Shown: piece by piece, positions 19,987 through 28,612 of the stretch
Numbering within the stretch: position 1 is the first letter of the stretch
Layout: each line of letters begins with the position of its first letter
Origin: Methylobacterium aquaticum
GTDB lineage: Bacteria; Pseudomonadota; Alphaproteobacteria; Rhizobiales; Beijerinckiaceae
Assembly (NCBI RefSeq): GCF_016804325.1
Contig: NZ_CP043627.1
Coordinates: 3,919,001-3,983,000 of the forward strand
Direction of reading: 5' to 3'
Length of the DNA stretch: 64,000 bases
The notes under the pieces: generated by a model
Told to the model about the DNA's origin: nothing
The model's input: only the letters and a program-made list of their open reading frames with translations
Databases searched by the model: none
Program-made: the position numbers and the translations under genes

Positions 19987-20067
19987 TCAGGCGCTCGGCC
20001 GTCGCTCCCGCACCCCCGCAGCCTCCTGGATCGTGTTCGTGGGCGTCAGGCCAATCGACATCACCCG

Positions 20068-20928
20068 TCACCGCACCAGCGGCTCGGCCACCACCTTCAC
20101 CGGATGGCCGCGGCTGACCAGCACCGCCGCCCGCGAATGCTCGGGGTCGGTCTCGAACTGGGTGCGGAGCCAGGCGACCAGGAACTTCGCGTATTCGGAG
20201 GCCAGCAGCCGCGCCGAGGCCGGGTGGCGCCACCACTGGTCGGGGTCGATCCCCTCCGGGACGACAGGGTGCGGCACCACCTGATGGCCCTCCGCCAGCG
20301 CGTGGTCGAGCTCCACCAGGGTGCGGGGCATGTGGTAGTTCGAGGTGACCACCGCGACGCTGCGAAAGCCGTTCTCGCGCATCCAGCGCCGGATCTCGAT
20401 GGCGTTGCCGATGGTGTTGCGCGCCCGGTAGTCGAGATCGACGCAGCAATCGATCAGGTGCTGCTGGCCCGGGTTGAGCCGGGCGATCTCGTCGCGGCTG
20501 GTGCGCTCGTTGACCCCGGTGATGAGCAGGCGCCGGCCATAGCCGCCGGCGAGCAGGTTCATCGCATCCTCGATGCGCTGGGCGCCGCCGGTGAGCGCGA
20601 CGATGCCGTCGGAGGGGCCGAGCGGCAGTTGCTCAGACCGGGCGAGGTTGGCCACGAAGGCGAGGAAGCCGAGGCCGAGCGCGATCCCGGCGGCGAGGCC
20701 CGCTCCTGCGATGCCGACGGCCAGGCGACGGCGCAGGCTCCAGGACGATGGTTTCGGGCCCGGCGGCCGGGAATCGAACGGTTCGGGATCGGGAGCGTGG
20801 GACAGCGGGAGCCTGGCAGGCGGCATTCCTCCCGGTCGGTCGCCCGACCAGGACCAGCCCACCACGTCCCAGGTTCGCGTTGTCATGTCGCGCTGCATCC
20901 GCGAGGTCATCTCACCCGTGCCGAGCAT
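20068..20928 (-). CDS. YdcF-like (DUF218) membrane-anchored protein
   Basis: 286 residues. A long hydrophilic proline-rich N-terminus is followed by one membrane segment (about residues 70-95, VGIAGAGLAAGIALGLGFLA) and a DUF218/YdcF core with GIVALTGGAQRIEDA, LLITGVNE, NTIGNAIEI and VVTSNYHMPRTLVEL. Members are linked to envelope glycan or vancomycin-related phenotypes, but the reaction is unknown. A second in-frame ATG at 20886 would shorten the N-terminus by 14 residues. It lies downstream of ftsEX on the same strand, separated by about 120 bases. Confidence 0.85.
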   Translation of the reverse strand: MLGTGEMTSRMQRDMTTRTWDVVGWSWSGDRPGGMPPARLPLSHAPDPEPFDSRPPGPKPSSWSLRRRLAVGIAGAGLAAGIALGLGFLAFVANLARSEQLPLGPSDGIVALTGGAQRIEDAMNLLAGGYGRRLLITGVNERTSRDEIARLNPGQQHLIDCCVDLDYRARNTIGNAIEIRRWMRENGFRSVAVVTSNYHMPRTLVELDHALAEGHQVVPHPVVPEGIDPDQWWRHPASARLLASEYAKFLVAWLRTQFETDPEHSRAAVLVSRGHPVKVVAEPLVR

Positions 20929-21051
20929 AGTGCCGATTACGGCGGCCGAGAGGCAACCGCCCGGGAGGGCGATTCGTTCACCGGAGCCGGCGCTCCTTGT
21001 GAAGAGCGGGCACGGACCGACGCTACCGCCCCAGGCTGTCGCCGGGCTGGC

Positions 21052-22011
21052 CTAATCGAGGAAGCGCCGCACCGTGAGGCGCGAGACGACCGCGGTGACG
21101 ATCGAGGCGATCACCCCGATCAGCACCACGCTGGCATAGCCGCGCCAGCCGATGGCGAAGCCGCCGAACAGGGCCTCGATCTCGTCGCCTGCCGGTCCCG
21201 CGCGCCAGAGGCGGGCGAGGGCGCCGCCGGCCCCGATCACCGCGAGCGCCGCGGCGGCCCCGATCGCCCCGCCGCGCAGGCCCAAGCGGAAGAAGCGGCG
21301 CTGGAACTCGCGGGCGATGAAGTCGGCGTCGGCGCCAACGAAGTGCAGCACCTCCACCACCTCGCGGTTGCCCGCCATGGCGCCGCGGGTCGCGAAGGTG
21401 ACGGCGAGCCCCGTGGCGAGCAGCACCAGGGCCACCACGGCGACGCCGACGCCCACCACGGTGTTGGCCATGGTCGAGAGGCGCGAGAGCCAGAGCGCGT
21501 GGTCGTCGAGGCTCGCCACCCCGGGCAGGGCCTCGGCGAGGCGCTGGCGCAAGGCGCCGAGATCGGGCGTGCCGGAGCCGAGCCGCACCGTGATGAGGCG
21601 GGGCACCGGCAGGTCGCCGAGATCGAGGCCGCTGCCGAGCCAGGGCTCCAGCAGGCGCTCCGATTCCGCCTTGGTGAAGGGCCGCGTCGCCGCGATGCCG
21701 GGGGTACTGGCGGCGAGCGCCGCCGCCTTGGCGACGTCCGCGTCGGTGTCGCGGCCCGGTCCCGGACGGACCTGGATCGTCACCTCCTGGGCCACCGAGC
21801 CCTGCCACTGCGCCGCGCTCGACGCGACGATCTCGGCGCCCCCGGCGCAGAGGGCGGCGAGGAAGGTCAGGATCGCGATCACCGCCGCGAGCGCCCGGCC
21901 GGCGCTGGTATCGGTCGGCACGAGGGCTGCGTTGCGGCGCAGGGTGGGCGGCAGGTCGGAGGCCGGGGCCTCGCGCCGCGGCGCCCGCTCCAGGGTGGCT
22001 CCGTCAGACAT
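21052..22011 (-). CDS. ftsX: Cell division protein FtsX
   Basis: 319 residues with the FtsX topology. A cytoplasmic N-terminus is followed by TM1 (AVIAILTFLAALCAGGAEIV), a periplasmic domain of about 120 residues (ASTPGIAATRPFTKAESERL, the region that contacts cell-wall hydrolase activators), TM2 (VGVGVAVVALVLLATGLAV), TM3 and TM4 (SVVLIGVIASIVTAVVSRL). It forms the membrane half of the FtsEX complex at the septum. The ATG is preceded by GGGGAGACGC and lies 18 bases after the ftsE stop, so the two form one operon. Confidence 0.9.
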   Translation of the reverse strand: MSDGATLERAPRREAPASDLPPTLRRNAALVPTDTSAGRALAAVIAILTFLAALCAGGAEIVASSAAQWQGSVAQEVTIQVRPGPGRDTDADVAKAAALAASTPGIAATRPFTKAESERLLEPWLGSGLDLGDLPVPRLITVRLGSGTPDLGALRQRLAEALPGVASLDDHALWLSRLSTMANTVVGVGVAVVALVLLATGLAVTFATRGAMAGNREVVEVLHFVGADADFIAREFQRRFFRLGLRGGAIGAAAALAVIGAGGALARLWRAGPAGDEIEALFGGFAIGWRGYASVVLIGVIASIVTAVVSRLTVRRFLD

Positions 22012-22029
22012 GATGCGTCTCCCCGCGGC

Positions 22030-22749
22030 TCATCCCTCGATCCGCAGGCGGTTGTTGCCGAGCACGAACCGGCGCGCGTCGACGAGGTCCATCAGGGCGA
22101 AATCGTGGGTGGCGATCAGCACCGAGGTGCCGAGGCGGTTCAACTCGACGAACAGGCGCAGCAGGCGCCGGCCGAGCTGGGGATCGACGTTGCCGGTCGG
22201 CTCGTCGGCGAGCAGCAGTTCGGGCCGGGCGATCAGCGCCCGGGCGATCGCCGCGCGCTGCTTCTCCCCGCCCGACAGGAGCGGCGGCAGCACGTGCATC
22301 CGCTCCCCCAGGCCCACCCAGCGCAGCAGTTCCACCACCTCGGCCCGGTAGCTCGTCTCGGCCCGGCCCTGGACGCGCAGAGGCAGGGCGACGTTCTCGT
22401 AGGTGGTGAGGTGATCGAGCAGGCGGAAATCCTGGAACACCACGCCCATGCGCCGGCGCAGGGACGTGAGCGCGCCGCTTGAGATGCCGCTCACCTCCTC
22501 GCCGAACACCGAGACGAGGCCGCGGCTCGGCCGCACCGAAAGCAGGATCAGGCGCAAAAGCGTCGTCTTGCCGGCGCCCGACGGGCCGGTGAGGAACTGG
22601 AACGAGTGCGGCGCGATGGTGAAGCTGATGTCGCTCAGGATCTCGGGGCCGACCCCGTAGCGCATCCCGACATTCTCGAACCGGACCACCGGCTCGTCCA
22701 TCCCGCCGAGCAGGCTGCGTCCGGCTCCCCTTTCCGTTCTCGCGTCCAT
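22030..22749 (-). CDS. ftsE: Cell division ATP-binding protein FtsE
   Basis: 239 residues with Walker A GPSGAGKTTLLRLILL, Q-loop VFQDFRLLDHLT, signature LSGGEKQRAAIARAL, Walker B LLLADEPTGNVDPQ and switch ATHDFALMD. The set is diagnostic of FtsE, the ATPase partner of FtsX. The ATG at 22749 has AGGGAGACC just before it; an internal ATG at 22701 corresponds more closely to the usual N-terminus (MDEPVVRFENVGMRY). The gene is divergent from the zinc-ribbon protein gene. Confidence 0.92.
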   Translation of the reverse strand: MDARTERGAGRSLLGGMDEPVVRFENVGMRYGVGPEILSDISFTIAPHSFQFLTGPSGAGKTTLLRLILLSVRPSRGLVSVFGEEVSGISSGALTSLRRRMGVVFQDFRLLDHLTTYENVALPLRVQGRAETSYRAEVVELLRWVGLGERMHVLPPLLSGGEKQRAAIARALIARPELLLADEPTGNVDPQLGRRLLRLFVELNRLGTSVLIATHDFALMDLVDARRFVLGNNRLRIEG

Positions 22750-22911
22750 CCGGTCTCCCTGCGCGATCGCCTCACGAGGCGTCCCGATCCGCGGGCGCTC
22801 GGGCGATTTCGATGCGCCGGCGCCTCATAGTCCGCGCCGCTTTACCACGCATTAAGGCTGTGGCGTGAGGAGTCGTGGTCCGGCCCCGGTGCCGCGCCCG
22901 ACTGATTCGCC

Positions 22912-23646
22912 ATGCTGATCGTCTGCCCCGCCTGCGCAAGCGAATATACGCTCGATCCCGAGCAGATCGGCCCGGCCGGGCGCACCGTGCGCTGCGCGGC
23001 CTGCCGCGAACCCTGGTTCGTCGCCGCCCCCCCGCCCGAGCCGGGCCTCGAGCTCTCGCCCACCGGCGAGGCGGTGTTCTCGGCCGCCGACACCGCCCCG
23101 CCGCGCCGGGCCGGCCCCCGCACCGCGACGGCGAAGGCGGCACCCTCGCGCCGGCGCCTCGCCGTGGCGGCGCTCGCCGTCGCGGGCTGCGCGGCGATCG
23201 GATTGGCCCTCATGCCGGCGGGACGTACCCACATCGTGCGCGCCCTGCCCCAGACCGCCCGGCTCTATGCCGGCATCGGCCTGCCGGTGAACCTGCGCGG
23301 CCTGACCTTCCGGGACGTCGCGGCCTACCAGGTGCCGGATGCCTCGGGCGTCGGCCGCCTCGTGGTCGAGGGCGACGTGGTGAGCGCCTCCAAGGACACG
23401 GTGCCGGTGCCGCCTCTCCGCGTCGAGCTGCGCGACGAGCACGGCCAGGTCGTCTACCGCTGGACCACCGAGGCGCCGCGGGACCGGCTCGAGCCCGAGG
23501 AATCCGCCCGCTTCCGGGCCGAGCTGCCGAACGCCCCGGCGAAGGGGCGCGCGGTGCTGGTCCGCTTTGCCGCGGTTGACAGCGGGGATTCTGCGGTCAG
23601 CCTGAGGGCTCCGATGAACCCCCAGGCGAACCCGAAAGACCGATGA
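22912..23646 (+). CDS. MJ0042-type zinc-ribbon membrane protein
   Basis: 244 residues. The N-terminus is a zinc ribbon with paired CxxC (IVCPACASEY and VRCAACREPW). A proline/alanine-rich linker leads to one membrane segment (about residues 82-103, LAVAALAVAGCAAIGLALM), then an extracytoplasmic beta-rich domain (RLVVEGDVVSASKDTVPVPP, RFRAELPNAP). This is the architecture of the zinc-ribbon/DUF3426-like proteins found beside ftsE and hpt in related genomes. Its function is unknown. The last 4 bases overlap the hpt start, implying coupling. Confidence 0.82.
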   Translation: MLIVCPACASEYTLDPEQIGPAGRTVRCAACREPWFVAAPPPEPGLELSPTGEAVFSAADTAPPRRAGPRTATAKAAPSRRRLAVAALAVAGCAAIGLALMPAGRTHIVRALPQTARLYAGIGLPVNLRGLTFRDVAAYQVPDASGVGRLVVEGDVVSASKDTVPVPPLRVELRDEHGQVVYRWTTEAPRDRLEPEESARFRAELPNAPAKGRAVLVRFAAVDSGDSAVSLRAPMNPQANPKDR

Positions 23647-24227
23647 CCCCGCCCCTGCCCCGCGTCCGCGTCCTCTTCGACGAATCCGCCATCGCCCAGC
23701 GCAACGAGGAGATCGCCCGCGCCATCGCCAGCCAGCCCCTGGAGAACCTCCTGGTGGTGGCGGTGCTCAAGGGCAGCTTCATGTTCGCCGCCGACCTGAT
23801 CCGGGCGCTGCACCGGGCTGGCCTCGCACCGCAGGTCGAGTTCATCCACCTGTCGAGCTACCGCGCCGCGACCGTGTCGTCGGGCCAGGTCGCGATCCTG
23901 CGCGACGTCGAGAGCGAGGTGCGCGGCCGCGACGTGCTGCTGATCGACGACATTCTCGAATCCGGCCGCACCCTCGTCTACGCCAAGGACCTGCTGATGG
24001 CCCGCGGGGCGCGGCGGGTGCTCACCACCGTCCTTTTGGAAAAACCCGGCAAGCGCGCGGTGACGATGGATGCCGATTACGTCGGCTTCACCTGCCCGGA
24101 CGTGTTCGTGGTCGGGTACGGGATGGACGTGGCCCACGCCTTCCGGCAATTGCCCTATGTCGGCCTCGTCGATTACGGCGACGGCGGCCCCGATCTGTTC
24201 GACAAGGATGAGAATCTTTCGGGTTAG
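23643..24227 (+). CDS. hpt: Hypoxanthine phosphoribosyltransferase
   Basis: 194 residues of the type I phosphoribosyltransferase fold. The PRPP-binding loop is VLLIDDILESGRTL near residues 99-112. The N-terminal AVLKGSFMFAADLIRAL and the C-terminal YVGFTCPDVFVVGYGMD are characteristic of HPRT. It salvages hypoxanthine and guanine to IMP and GMP with PRPP in the cytoplasm. The ATG overlaps the stop codon of the zinc-ribbon gene. A GC-rich hairpin 20 bases after the stop may end the transcript. Confidence 0.92.
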   Translation: MTPPLPRVRVLFDESAIAQRNEEIARAIASQPLENLLVVAVLKGSFMFAADLIRALHRAGLAPQVEFIHLSSYRAATVSSGQVAILRDVESEVRGRDVLLIDDILESGRTLVYAKDLLMARGARRVLTTVLLEKPGKRAVTMDADYVGFTCPDVFVVGYGMDVAHAFRQLPYVGLVDYGDGGPDLFDKDENLSG

Positions 24228-24246
24228 GGCTTCGGGACCAGGAGAT

Positions 24247-24270
24247 CCGGGCCCGGGATCGCGGGCCCGG
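24247..24270 (+). terminator. Hairpin after hpt, possible terminator
   Basis: CCGGGCCCG and CGGGCCCGG form a perfect 9-bp stem with a 6-base loop starting 20 bases after the hpt stop codon. There is no T-tract, so termination strength is uncertain. Confidence 0.5.
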
Positions 24271-24421
24271 AGCGATGCGCGGTTGCAACGCGGCCGGGTT
24301 TCGTTCCGCATGGCAGCATGAAATCGGAACCTTAGCTGCCGCAGTGGCTTGACCCGGTGCCGCTGGGCCGATCACATCTGCCGTATCCGCGCGGTTTTTC
24401 GGCCCAGAGAGACGAGAGGAC

Positions 24422-24802
24422 ATGGCGCGCATCCTGCTGGTCGACGACGAGGAACCGATCCGAGGCTTCCTGAAGCGCGGGCTGGAGATGGACGGCCACA
24501 CGGTCGTGACGGCGATCGACGGCAGCGACGGTCTCGACCGCCTGTCCGAGACCGCCTTCGACCTGATGCTGACCGACATCCGCATGCCGCTGATGGACGG
24601 GATCGCCCTGGCGCTCGCGGCCAAGCGCGACTACCCGGACCTGACGATCCTGCTGATGACGGGCTTCGCCGACCAGCGCGAGCGCGCCCGCGGCCTCGAC
24701 GCCATCGTGGCCGACGTGCTGACGAAGCCCTTCACCCTCGCCGACATGCGCGCCACGGTGTCCCGCACCCTGCGCAGCGCCGGGGTGGTGGCGGCGCGCT
24801 GA
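24422..24802 (+). CDS. cpdR: Single-domain response regulator, CpdR-like
   Basis: 126 residues consisting of a receiver domain only. The acidic pocket is LVDDEEP, the phosphoacceptor aspartate is in LMLTDIRMPLMDG (near residue 52), the conserved Thr is in LLMTGFAD and the Lys in VLTKPF. The closing segment LTKPFTLADMRATV matches CpdR, the ClpXP adaptor that, when unphosphorylated, promotes polar proteolysis of cell-cycle factors in alphaproteobacteria. A GAGAGACGAGAGG ribosome site precedes the ATG. The gene is alone. The assignment to CpdR rather than another orphan receiver rests on sequence resemblance from memory. Confidence 0.8.
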   Translation: MARILLVDDEEPIRGFLKRGLEMDGHTVVTAIDGSDGLDRLSETAFDLMLTDIRMPLMDGIALALAAKRDYPDLTILLMTGFADQRERARGLDAIVADVLTKPFTLADMRATVSRTLRSAGVVAAR

Positions 24803-24869
24803 CGCCGCCACGGCGAAGCGTCGCAATCACAGGACGCGTGCTGTTCCCGACCATCTCGACGCCCTCCGT

Positions 24870-24996
24870 GTCATCCTGGGCCGTGCAGCGGAACACGGGA
24901 TCGCCGGCGCGCGACGACTCGGCATGCGGCGGCACGCCGCCCGGCGCCGGCGGTGACGGATCCGGGGTTCCCGGCAAGCCCTCGCCCCGGGACGAC
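24870..24996. repeat. Diverged palindromic repeat, family D (copy D5)
   Basis: GTCATCCTGGGC opens and GCCCCGGGACGAC closes the element. The interior shows decayed inverted repeats (GCGGAACACGGGATC against GATCCGGGGTTCCCG). It fills most of the 302-base gap between cpdR and the quinone oxidoreductase gene, in which no gene was found. Confidence 0.5.
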
Positions 24997-25104
24997 GTCG
25001 AACGCCGGGTCTCGAACGTCGAAGGCGGGCCCGGATTTATCGCCTCGCCGGCCGCGTCCCGACCGGGTCGCACGAGCGGGACGGATCGGAGGGAGGAACC
25101 CGAC

Positions 25105-26085
25105 ATGACGACCCAACGCCGCGTGGTGCTCACCGAGTTCGGCCCGCCGCAGGTCATGAGCCTGCAAAACGGGGATCTGCCCGCACCCGGCGTCGGCGAG
25201 GTGTGCTTGCGCCAGACCGCCATCGGCTTCAACTTCATCGACATCTACCAGCGCCGGGGCGTCTACCCGCTGGAGCGGCCGACCGGGCTCGGCTTCGAGG
25301 CGGCGGGCGTGGTCGAGGCGGTCGGGCCGGACGTCACGGAATTCGCGCCCGGCGACCGCGTGGCGTACATGAATGCCGGGGTCGGCGCCTATGCCGACCG
25401 GCGCAACGTGCCGGCGGCCAAGCTCGTGCGGGTCCCGGAAGGCGTCACCGACGAGGCCGCCGCCGCCCTGCTGTTCAAGGGCATGACGGCGCAGTACCTC
25501 CTGCGCAAGACCCATGCGGTGCAGCCGGGCGACCTGCTGCTGGTCCATTCCGCCGCCGGCGGCGTCGGCCAGATCCTGACCCGCTGGGCGACCGCGCTCG
25601 GCGCCACGGTCGTCGGCACCACCGGCTCGCCGGGCAAGCGCGATGCGGCGCGGAAGGCCGGCTGCGCGGCGGTGATCGACCTCACCGATCCCGACTGGCC
25701 CAAGGCCTTCCTGGAAGCGACCGGCGGCGCCAAGGCGCGGGTGGTCTACGACGCGGTCGGCAAGGACACGCTGGTGAAGTCCCTCGACTGCGCCGCGCCG
25801 TTCGGCCTCGTCGTCTCCTACGGCGCCGCCTCGGGCCCGTCGCCGGCGATCGACCCGGAACTCCTGAACAAGAAGGGCTGCCTGTTCCTCACCCGCCCCT
25901 CGGTCTTCCCGCACAATGCCGACCCGGCCACCTTCCGGGCCAACGCCGCCGACCTGTTCGACGCGATCGGTCGCGGCCACGTCGCGGTGGACATCGGCGC
26001 CCGCTTCCCCCTGGAGAAGGTGGTGGAGGCGCACGAGGCGGCGGAGGCGCGGAGCGTCACCGGGGCGATCGTTCTGGTGCCGTGA
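25105..26085 (+). CDS. NADPH:quinone oxidoreductase, zeta-crystallin-like MDR family
   Basis: 326 residues of the zinc-independent medium-chain dehydrogenase/reductase family. The N-terminal GroES-like domain has FNFIDIYQRRGVYPL and GFEAAGVVEAVGPDV. The quinone reductase signature is around LLVHSAAGGVGQILTRWA, the NADPH-binding turn. FLTRPSVFPHN near the C-terminus is typical of QOR. It reduces quinones by one electron using NADPH in the cytoplasm. The ATG at 25105 has a GGGAGGAAC site 6-7 bases upstream. Confidence 0.9.
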   Translation: MTTQRRVVLTEFGPPQVMSLQNGDLPAPGVGEVCLRQTAIGFNFIDIYQRRGVYPLERPTGLGFEAAGVVEAVGPDVTEFAPGDRVAYMNAGVGAYADRRNVPAAKLVRVPEGVTDEAAAALLFKGMTAQYLLRKTHAVQPGDLLLVHSAAGGVGQILTRWATALGATVVGTTGSPGKRDAARKAGCAAVIDLTDPDWPKAFLEATGGAKARVVYDAVGKDTLVKSLDCAAPFGLVVSYGAASGPSPAIDPELLNKKGCLFLTRPSVFPHNADPATFRANAADLFDAIGRGHVAVDIGARFPLEKVVEAHEAAEARSVTGAIVLVP

Positions 26086-26130
26086 GGGCCCCCCGTGCCC
26101 AAGAACCGGGGGGCTCGCTCGCCCTATCTG

Positions 26131-26252
26131 CGACCTCATCCTGAGGTGCCGCGCAGCGGCCTCGAAGGAGGGCTCCAGGGATCGCAGAGCTATCTGGAGC
26201 CCTCCTTCGAGGTCAGCCCATCTTCGATGGGCTGACACCTCAGGATGAGGTT
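26131..26252. repeat. Nested palindromic repeat, family A (copy A3)
   Basis: The CGACCTCATCCTGAGGTG end is followed by the CCTCGAAGGAGGGCTCCAG core. The right-hand hairpin is GCCCATC-TTC-GATGGGC; the left side carries only a short GCCGCGCAGCGGC stem. It lies between the convergent oxidoreductase and TspO genes. Confidence 0.85.
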
Positions 26253-26283
26253 GCGGGCAGGACGAACGCGGGTGTCTGCACCC

Positions 26284-26805
26284 TCAGTTCATCCACCAGA
26301 TCGCCGCGTTGAGCGCCGTCGCGTAGGCGACCCAGGCGGCGTAGGGGACGAGGACGAGGGCGGCGATCCGGTCGAGCGAGGCGAAGAGCCGGATCGTCCA
26401 CAGGATCATGACCAGGAGGGCGGCCACCACCACGAGGCCGCCGCCGATGTCGTGCCGGGCGAAGAAGACCGGCGTCCAGGCACCGTTGAGGGCGAGCTGG
26501 ACGAAGAACGCCCACAGGGCGAGGGTCCGGGTGCGGCGCAGGCCCCCCGTCGCAGGCGCGGTGCCGAGCACCCGCCAGCCCGAAAAGGCGATCAGCGTGT
26601 AGAGGATCGTCCAGGCGACCGGAAACAGCCAGTTCGGCGGCGTGAAGCCGGGCTTGGCGAGGCCCGCATACCAGGTCGGGATGTTCGGCGTGGTGGCGAG
26701 GCTCCCCAGAACCGCCACCGCGGCGACGGGCGCGATCGCCGCCAGCAGGCGCGGCACGGGGGAGAGGACGGGTCTCGGATCGGTCAGCGTTGCGGTCGGC
26801 GGCAT
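26284..26805 (-). CDS. tspO: TspO/MBR-family tryptophan-rich sensory protein
   Basis: 173 residues with five predicted membrane helices. Family hallmarks are WYAGLAKPGFTPPNWLFPVA, WTILYTLIAFSGW, ALNGAWTPVFF and the C-terminal YAAWVAYATALNAAIWWMN. TspO proteins bind tetrapyrroles and regulate pigment or stress responses in the membrane of alphaproteobacteria. The ATG at 26805 was chosen; an upstream in-frame ATG (26892) would add 29 residues without similarity and overlap the metC leader. The gene is divergent from metC. Confidence 0.9.
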   Translation of the reverse strand: MPPTATLTDPRPVLSPVPRLLAAIAPVAAVAVLGSLATTPNIPTWYAGLAKPGFTPPNWLFPVAWTILYTLIAFSGWRVLGTAPATGGLRRTRTLALWAFFVQLALNGAWTPVFFARHDIGGGLVVVAALLVMILWTIRLFASLDRIAALVLVPYAAWVAYATALNAAIWWMN

Positions 26806-26824
26806 CTTCGGCTCGGGTGCTATA

Positions 26825-26905
26825 CCGGGATGGAGGTTGCGCGCCGGCACCGGTTCTGCAAGGGCGGCGGGGGAGCAAAACATCCCCCGCACCCTGGAGT
26901 CCCGG
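26825..26905 (+). promoter_or_regulatory. Structured leader candidate upstream of metC
   Basis: CCGGGA (26825-26830) can pair with TCCCGG (26900-26905), ending one base before the metC ATG. Inside it, GCGGGGGA (26867-26874) and TCCCCCGC (26883-26890) form a perfect 8-bp hairpin with an A-rich loop, just upstream of the CTGGAG ribosome site. No known riboswitch motif was recognised. Cis-regulation is an inference from pairing alone. Confidence 0.35.
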
Positions 26906-26906
26906 C

Positions 26907-28061
26907 ATGAGCCACGCCCCGCGCCACTGGTCGAAGAAGAGCCTCGCCGCGCAGGCGCTCGGCCACGTCGATCCGATCACCAAGGCCGTGGTGCCGCCGA
27001 TCCACGTCGCCACCACCTACATCCGCGACGAGGACAACCAGTACTCCTCCGGCTACGTCTACGGCCGGCCCGACAACGCCACCGTGCGCGAGGCGGAGGC
27101 CGTGATCGCGATGCTGGAGGAGGCGGAGGCCGGCGCGCTGCTGTTCTCCTCCGGCATGGCCGCCGCCACGGCGGTGTTCGGCGCCCTCGATCCCGGCGAC
27201 CACATCGTGGCGCCGACCGTGATGTACTGGGCCCTGCGCCGCTGGCTGTCCGAGGAGGCGACCCGCTGGGGGCTGAAGGTCGATTTCGTCGCCACCGACG
27301 ACCTCGAGGCCCTGAAAGCGGCCGTGCGGCCCGGAGAGACCAAGCTCGTCTGGCTCGAGACCCCCTCGAACCCGCTCTGGACCGTCACCGACATCGCGGG
27401 AGCGGCCGAGATCGCGCATGCGGCCGGCGCGCGGCTCGCCGTCGATTCGACCGCGAGCTCGCCGGTGGTGACCCGGCCCCTGTCCCTGGGCGCCGATGTG
27501 GTGATGCACGCCGCCACCAAGGTCCTCAACGGCCATTCCGACGTGATCGCCGGGGCGCTGGCCGGGGCGAAGGCCGACGCGTTCTGGACCCGGATCCAGC
27601 GCATCCGCTCCGGCAACGGCGCGATCCTGGGGCCGTTCGAGGCCTACCTGCTGATGCGCGGGATGCGCACGCTCCACGTGCGCATCAACGCCCAGATGGC
27701 CAATGCCGGCGACCTGGCGCGGCGCCTGTCCGCCCATCCCGCCGTCAGCCACGTCCTGTATCCGGGACTGCCGGAGCATCCCGGCCATGCGGTGGCGGCG
27801 CGCCAGATGACCGGCGGCTTCGGCACCATGCTGTCGATCCGGGTGGCGGCGGGCGAGGCCGCGGCGATCCGCACGGCGGCCCGGGTCAGCTTGTGGAAGC
27901 GCGCCACCTCGCTCGGCGGCGTCGAGAGCCTCATCGAGCACCGCGCCTCGATCGAGGGCCCGAGCACCCCCTGCCCGTCGGACCTGCTGCGCCTCTCCGT
28001 CGGCATCGAGGATGCGGACGACCTGTTCGCGGATCTCGATCAGGCCCTGCGGCAGGGCTGA
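26907..28061 (+). CDS. metC: Cystathionine beta-lyase / Cys-Met metabolism PLP enzyme
   Basis: 384 residues of the Cys/Met metabolism PLP-dependent family. The cofactor-phosphate region is FSSGMAAATAVFGAL with YGRPDNATVREAE upstream. The Schiff-base lysine lies in MHAATKVLNGHSDVIAGAL, and the substrate-carboxylate region is GGVESLIEHRAS. Relatives cleave cystathionine to homocysteine or are gamma-synthases/lyases, and the sequence alone does not separate these; IRSGNGAILGPFEAYLLMRG favours a beta-lyase-like member. CTGGAG precedes the ATG. A hairpin lies directly upstream. Confidence 0.82.
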   Translation: MSHAPRHWSKKSLAAQALGHVDPITKAVVPPIHVATTYIRDEDNQYSSGYVYGRPDNATVREAEAVIAMLEEAEAGALLFSSGMAAATAVFGALDPGDHIVAPTVMYWALRRWLSEEATRWGLKVDFVATDDLEALKAAVRPGETKLVWLETPSNPLWTVTDIAGAAEIAHAAGARLAVDSTASSPVVTRPLSLGADVVMHAATKVLNGHSDVIAGALAGAKADAFWTRIQRIRSGNGAILGPFEAYLLMRGMRTLHVRINAQMANAGDLARRLSAHPAVSHVLYPGLPEHPGHAVAARQMTGGFGTMLSIRVAAGEAAAIRTAARVSLWKRATSLGGVESLIEHRASIEGPSTPCPSDLLRLSVGIEDADDLFADLDQALRQG

Positions 28062-28132
28062 GGGAGCTTCCGGCGCGGTCTGCGCGTTGAACCGGCGAAG
28101 CTTTTTCTTCTCCAGCTCACGGGAGACCCGCC

Positions 28133-28597
28133 ATGCCCGCCGCCATGCCCCTCGCGCTCCTCGGTGCGCAGCTCGTCCTCGTCGCGGCGGATGGTCCGCC
28201 GCGGCTCGACATCGAGCATACCTGCAACTCCCCCGGCCGCGCCTCGGTCAGCCAGGAGGCCGGCTCCGACGGCTGCCTGCGCTCGGAGCGCTCGGCCGGC
28301 GACGAGTTGCGCAAGCGCTGGGGCCAGTTCTCCGGCCCGGCCAAGACCCAGTGCTCGCAGCAATCGCGCGCCGGCGGCTTCCCGAGCTACGTCGAGATGC
28401 TGACCTGCCTCGAACTCGCCAGCGGCGCCGTGCCGGTGACGAGCCCGACCAACCGCGCCACCGCCGGCCAGGGCAGCCCCGCCACCACCGGCAGCGTCCG
28501 CGGCCGGCCCGAGGAGCGCGCCGACAGCCTCACCGCCGAGCCCTCGCCGAGCCAGCGCACCGACCCGCTCAAGGTATTGGGCAAGCCGGCGAAGTGA
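28133..28597 (+). CDS. Secreted hypothetical protein
   Basis: 154 residues with a probable signal peptide at 1-19 (MPAAMPLALLGAQLVLVAA). The mature part has four cysteines (HTCNSPGRA, DGCLRSERS, KTQCSQQS, MLTCLEL) followed by a low-complexity Ser/Thr/Pro/Arg tail. GGGAGACC stands upstream of the ATG. The family was not recognised. It may be a periplasmic protein held by two disulphides. Confidence 0.65.
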   Translation: MPAAMPLALLGAQLVLVAADGPPRLDIEHTCNSPGRASVSQEAGSDGCLRSERSAGDELRKRWGQFSGPAKTQCSQQSRAGGFPSYVEMLTCLELASGAVPVTSPTNRATAGQGSPATTGSVRGRPEERADSLTAEPSPSQRTDPLKVLGKPAK

Positions 28598-28612
28598 GAC
28601 CTGCCCGGTGCC

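Noticed and set aside
19828..22482. 884-codon plus-strand open frame across the YdcF and ftsX region.
   Set aside because: It is antisense to well-defined minus-strand genes, starts inside repeat C1 and has the Arg/Pro/Gly-rich composition of shadow frames.
26806..26906. SAM-II or SAH riboswitch upstream of metC.
   Set aside because: The pairing pattern and conserved loop sequences of those riboswitches are not present; only generic hairpins are seen.
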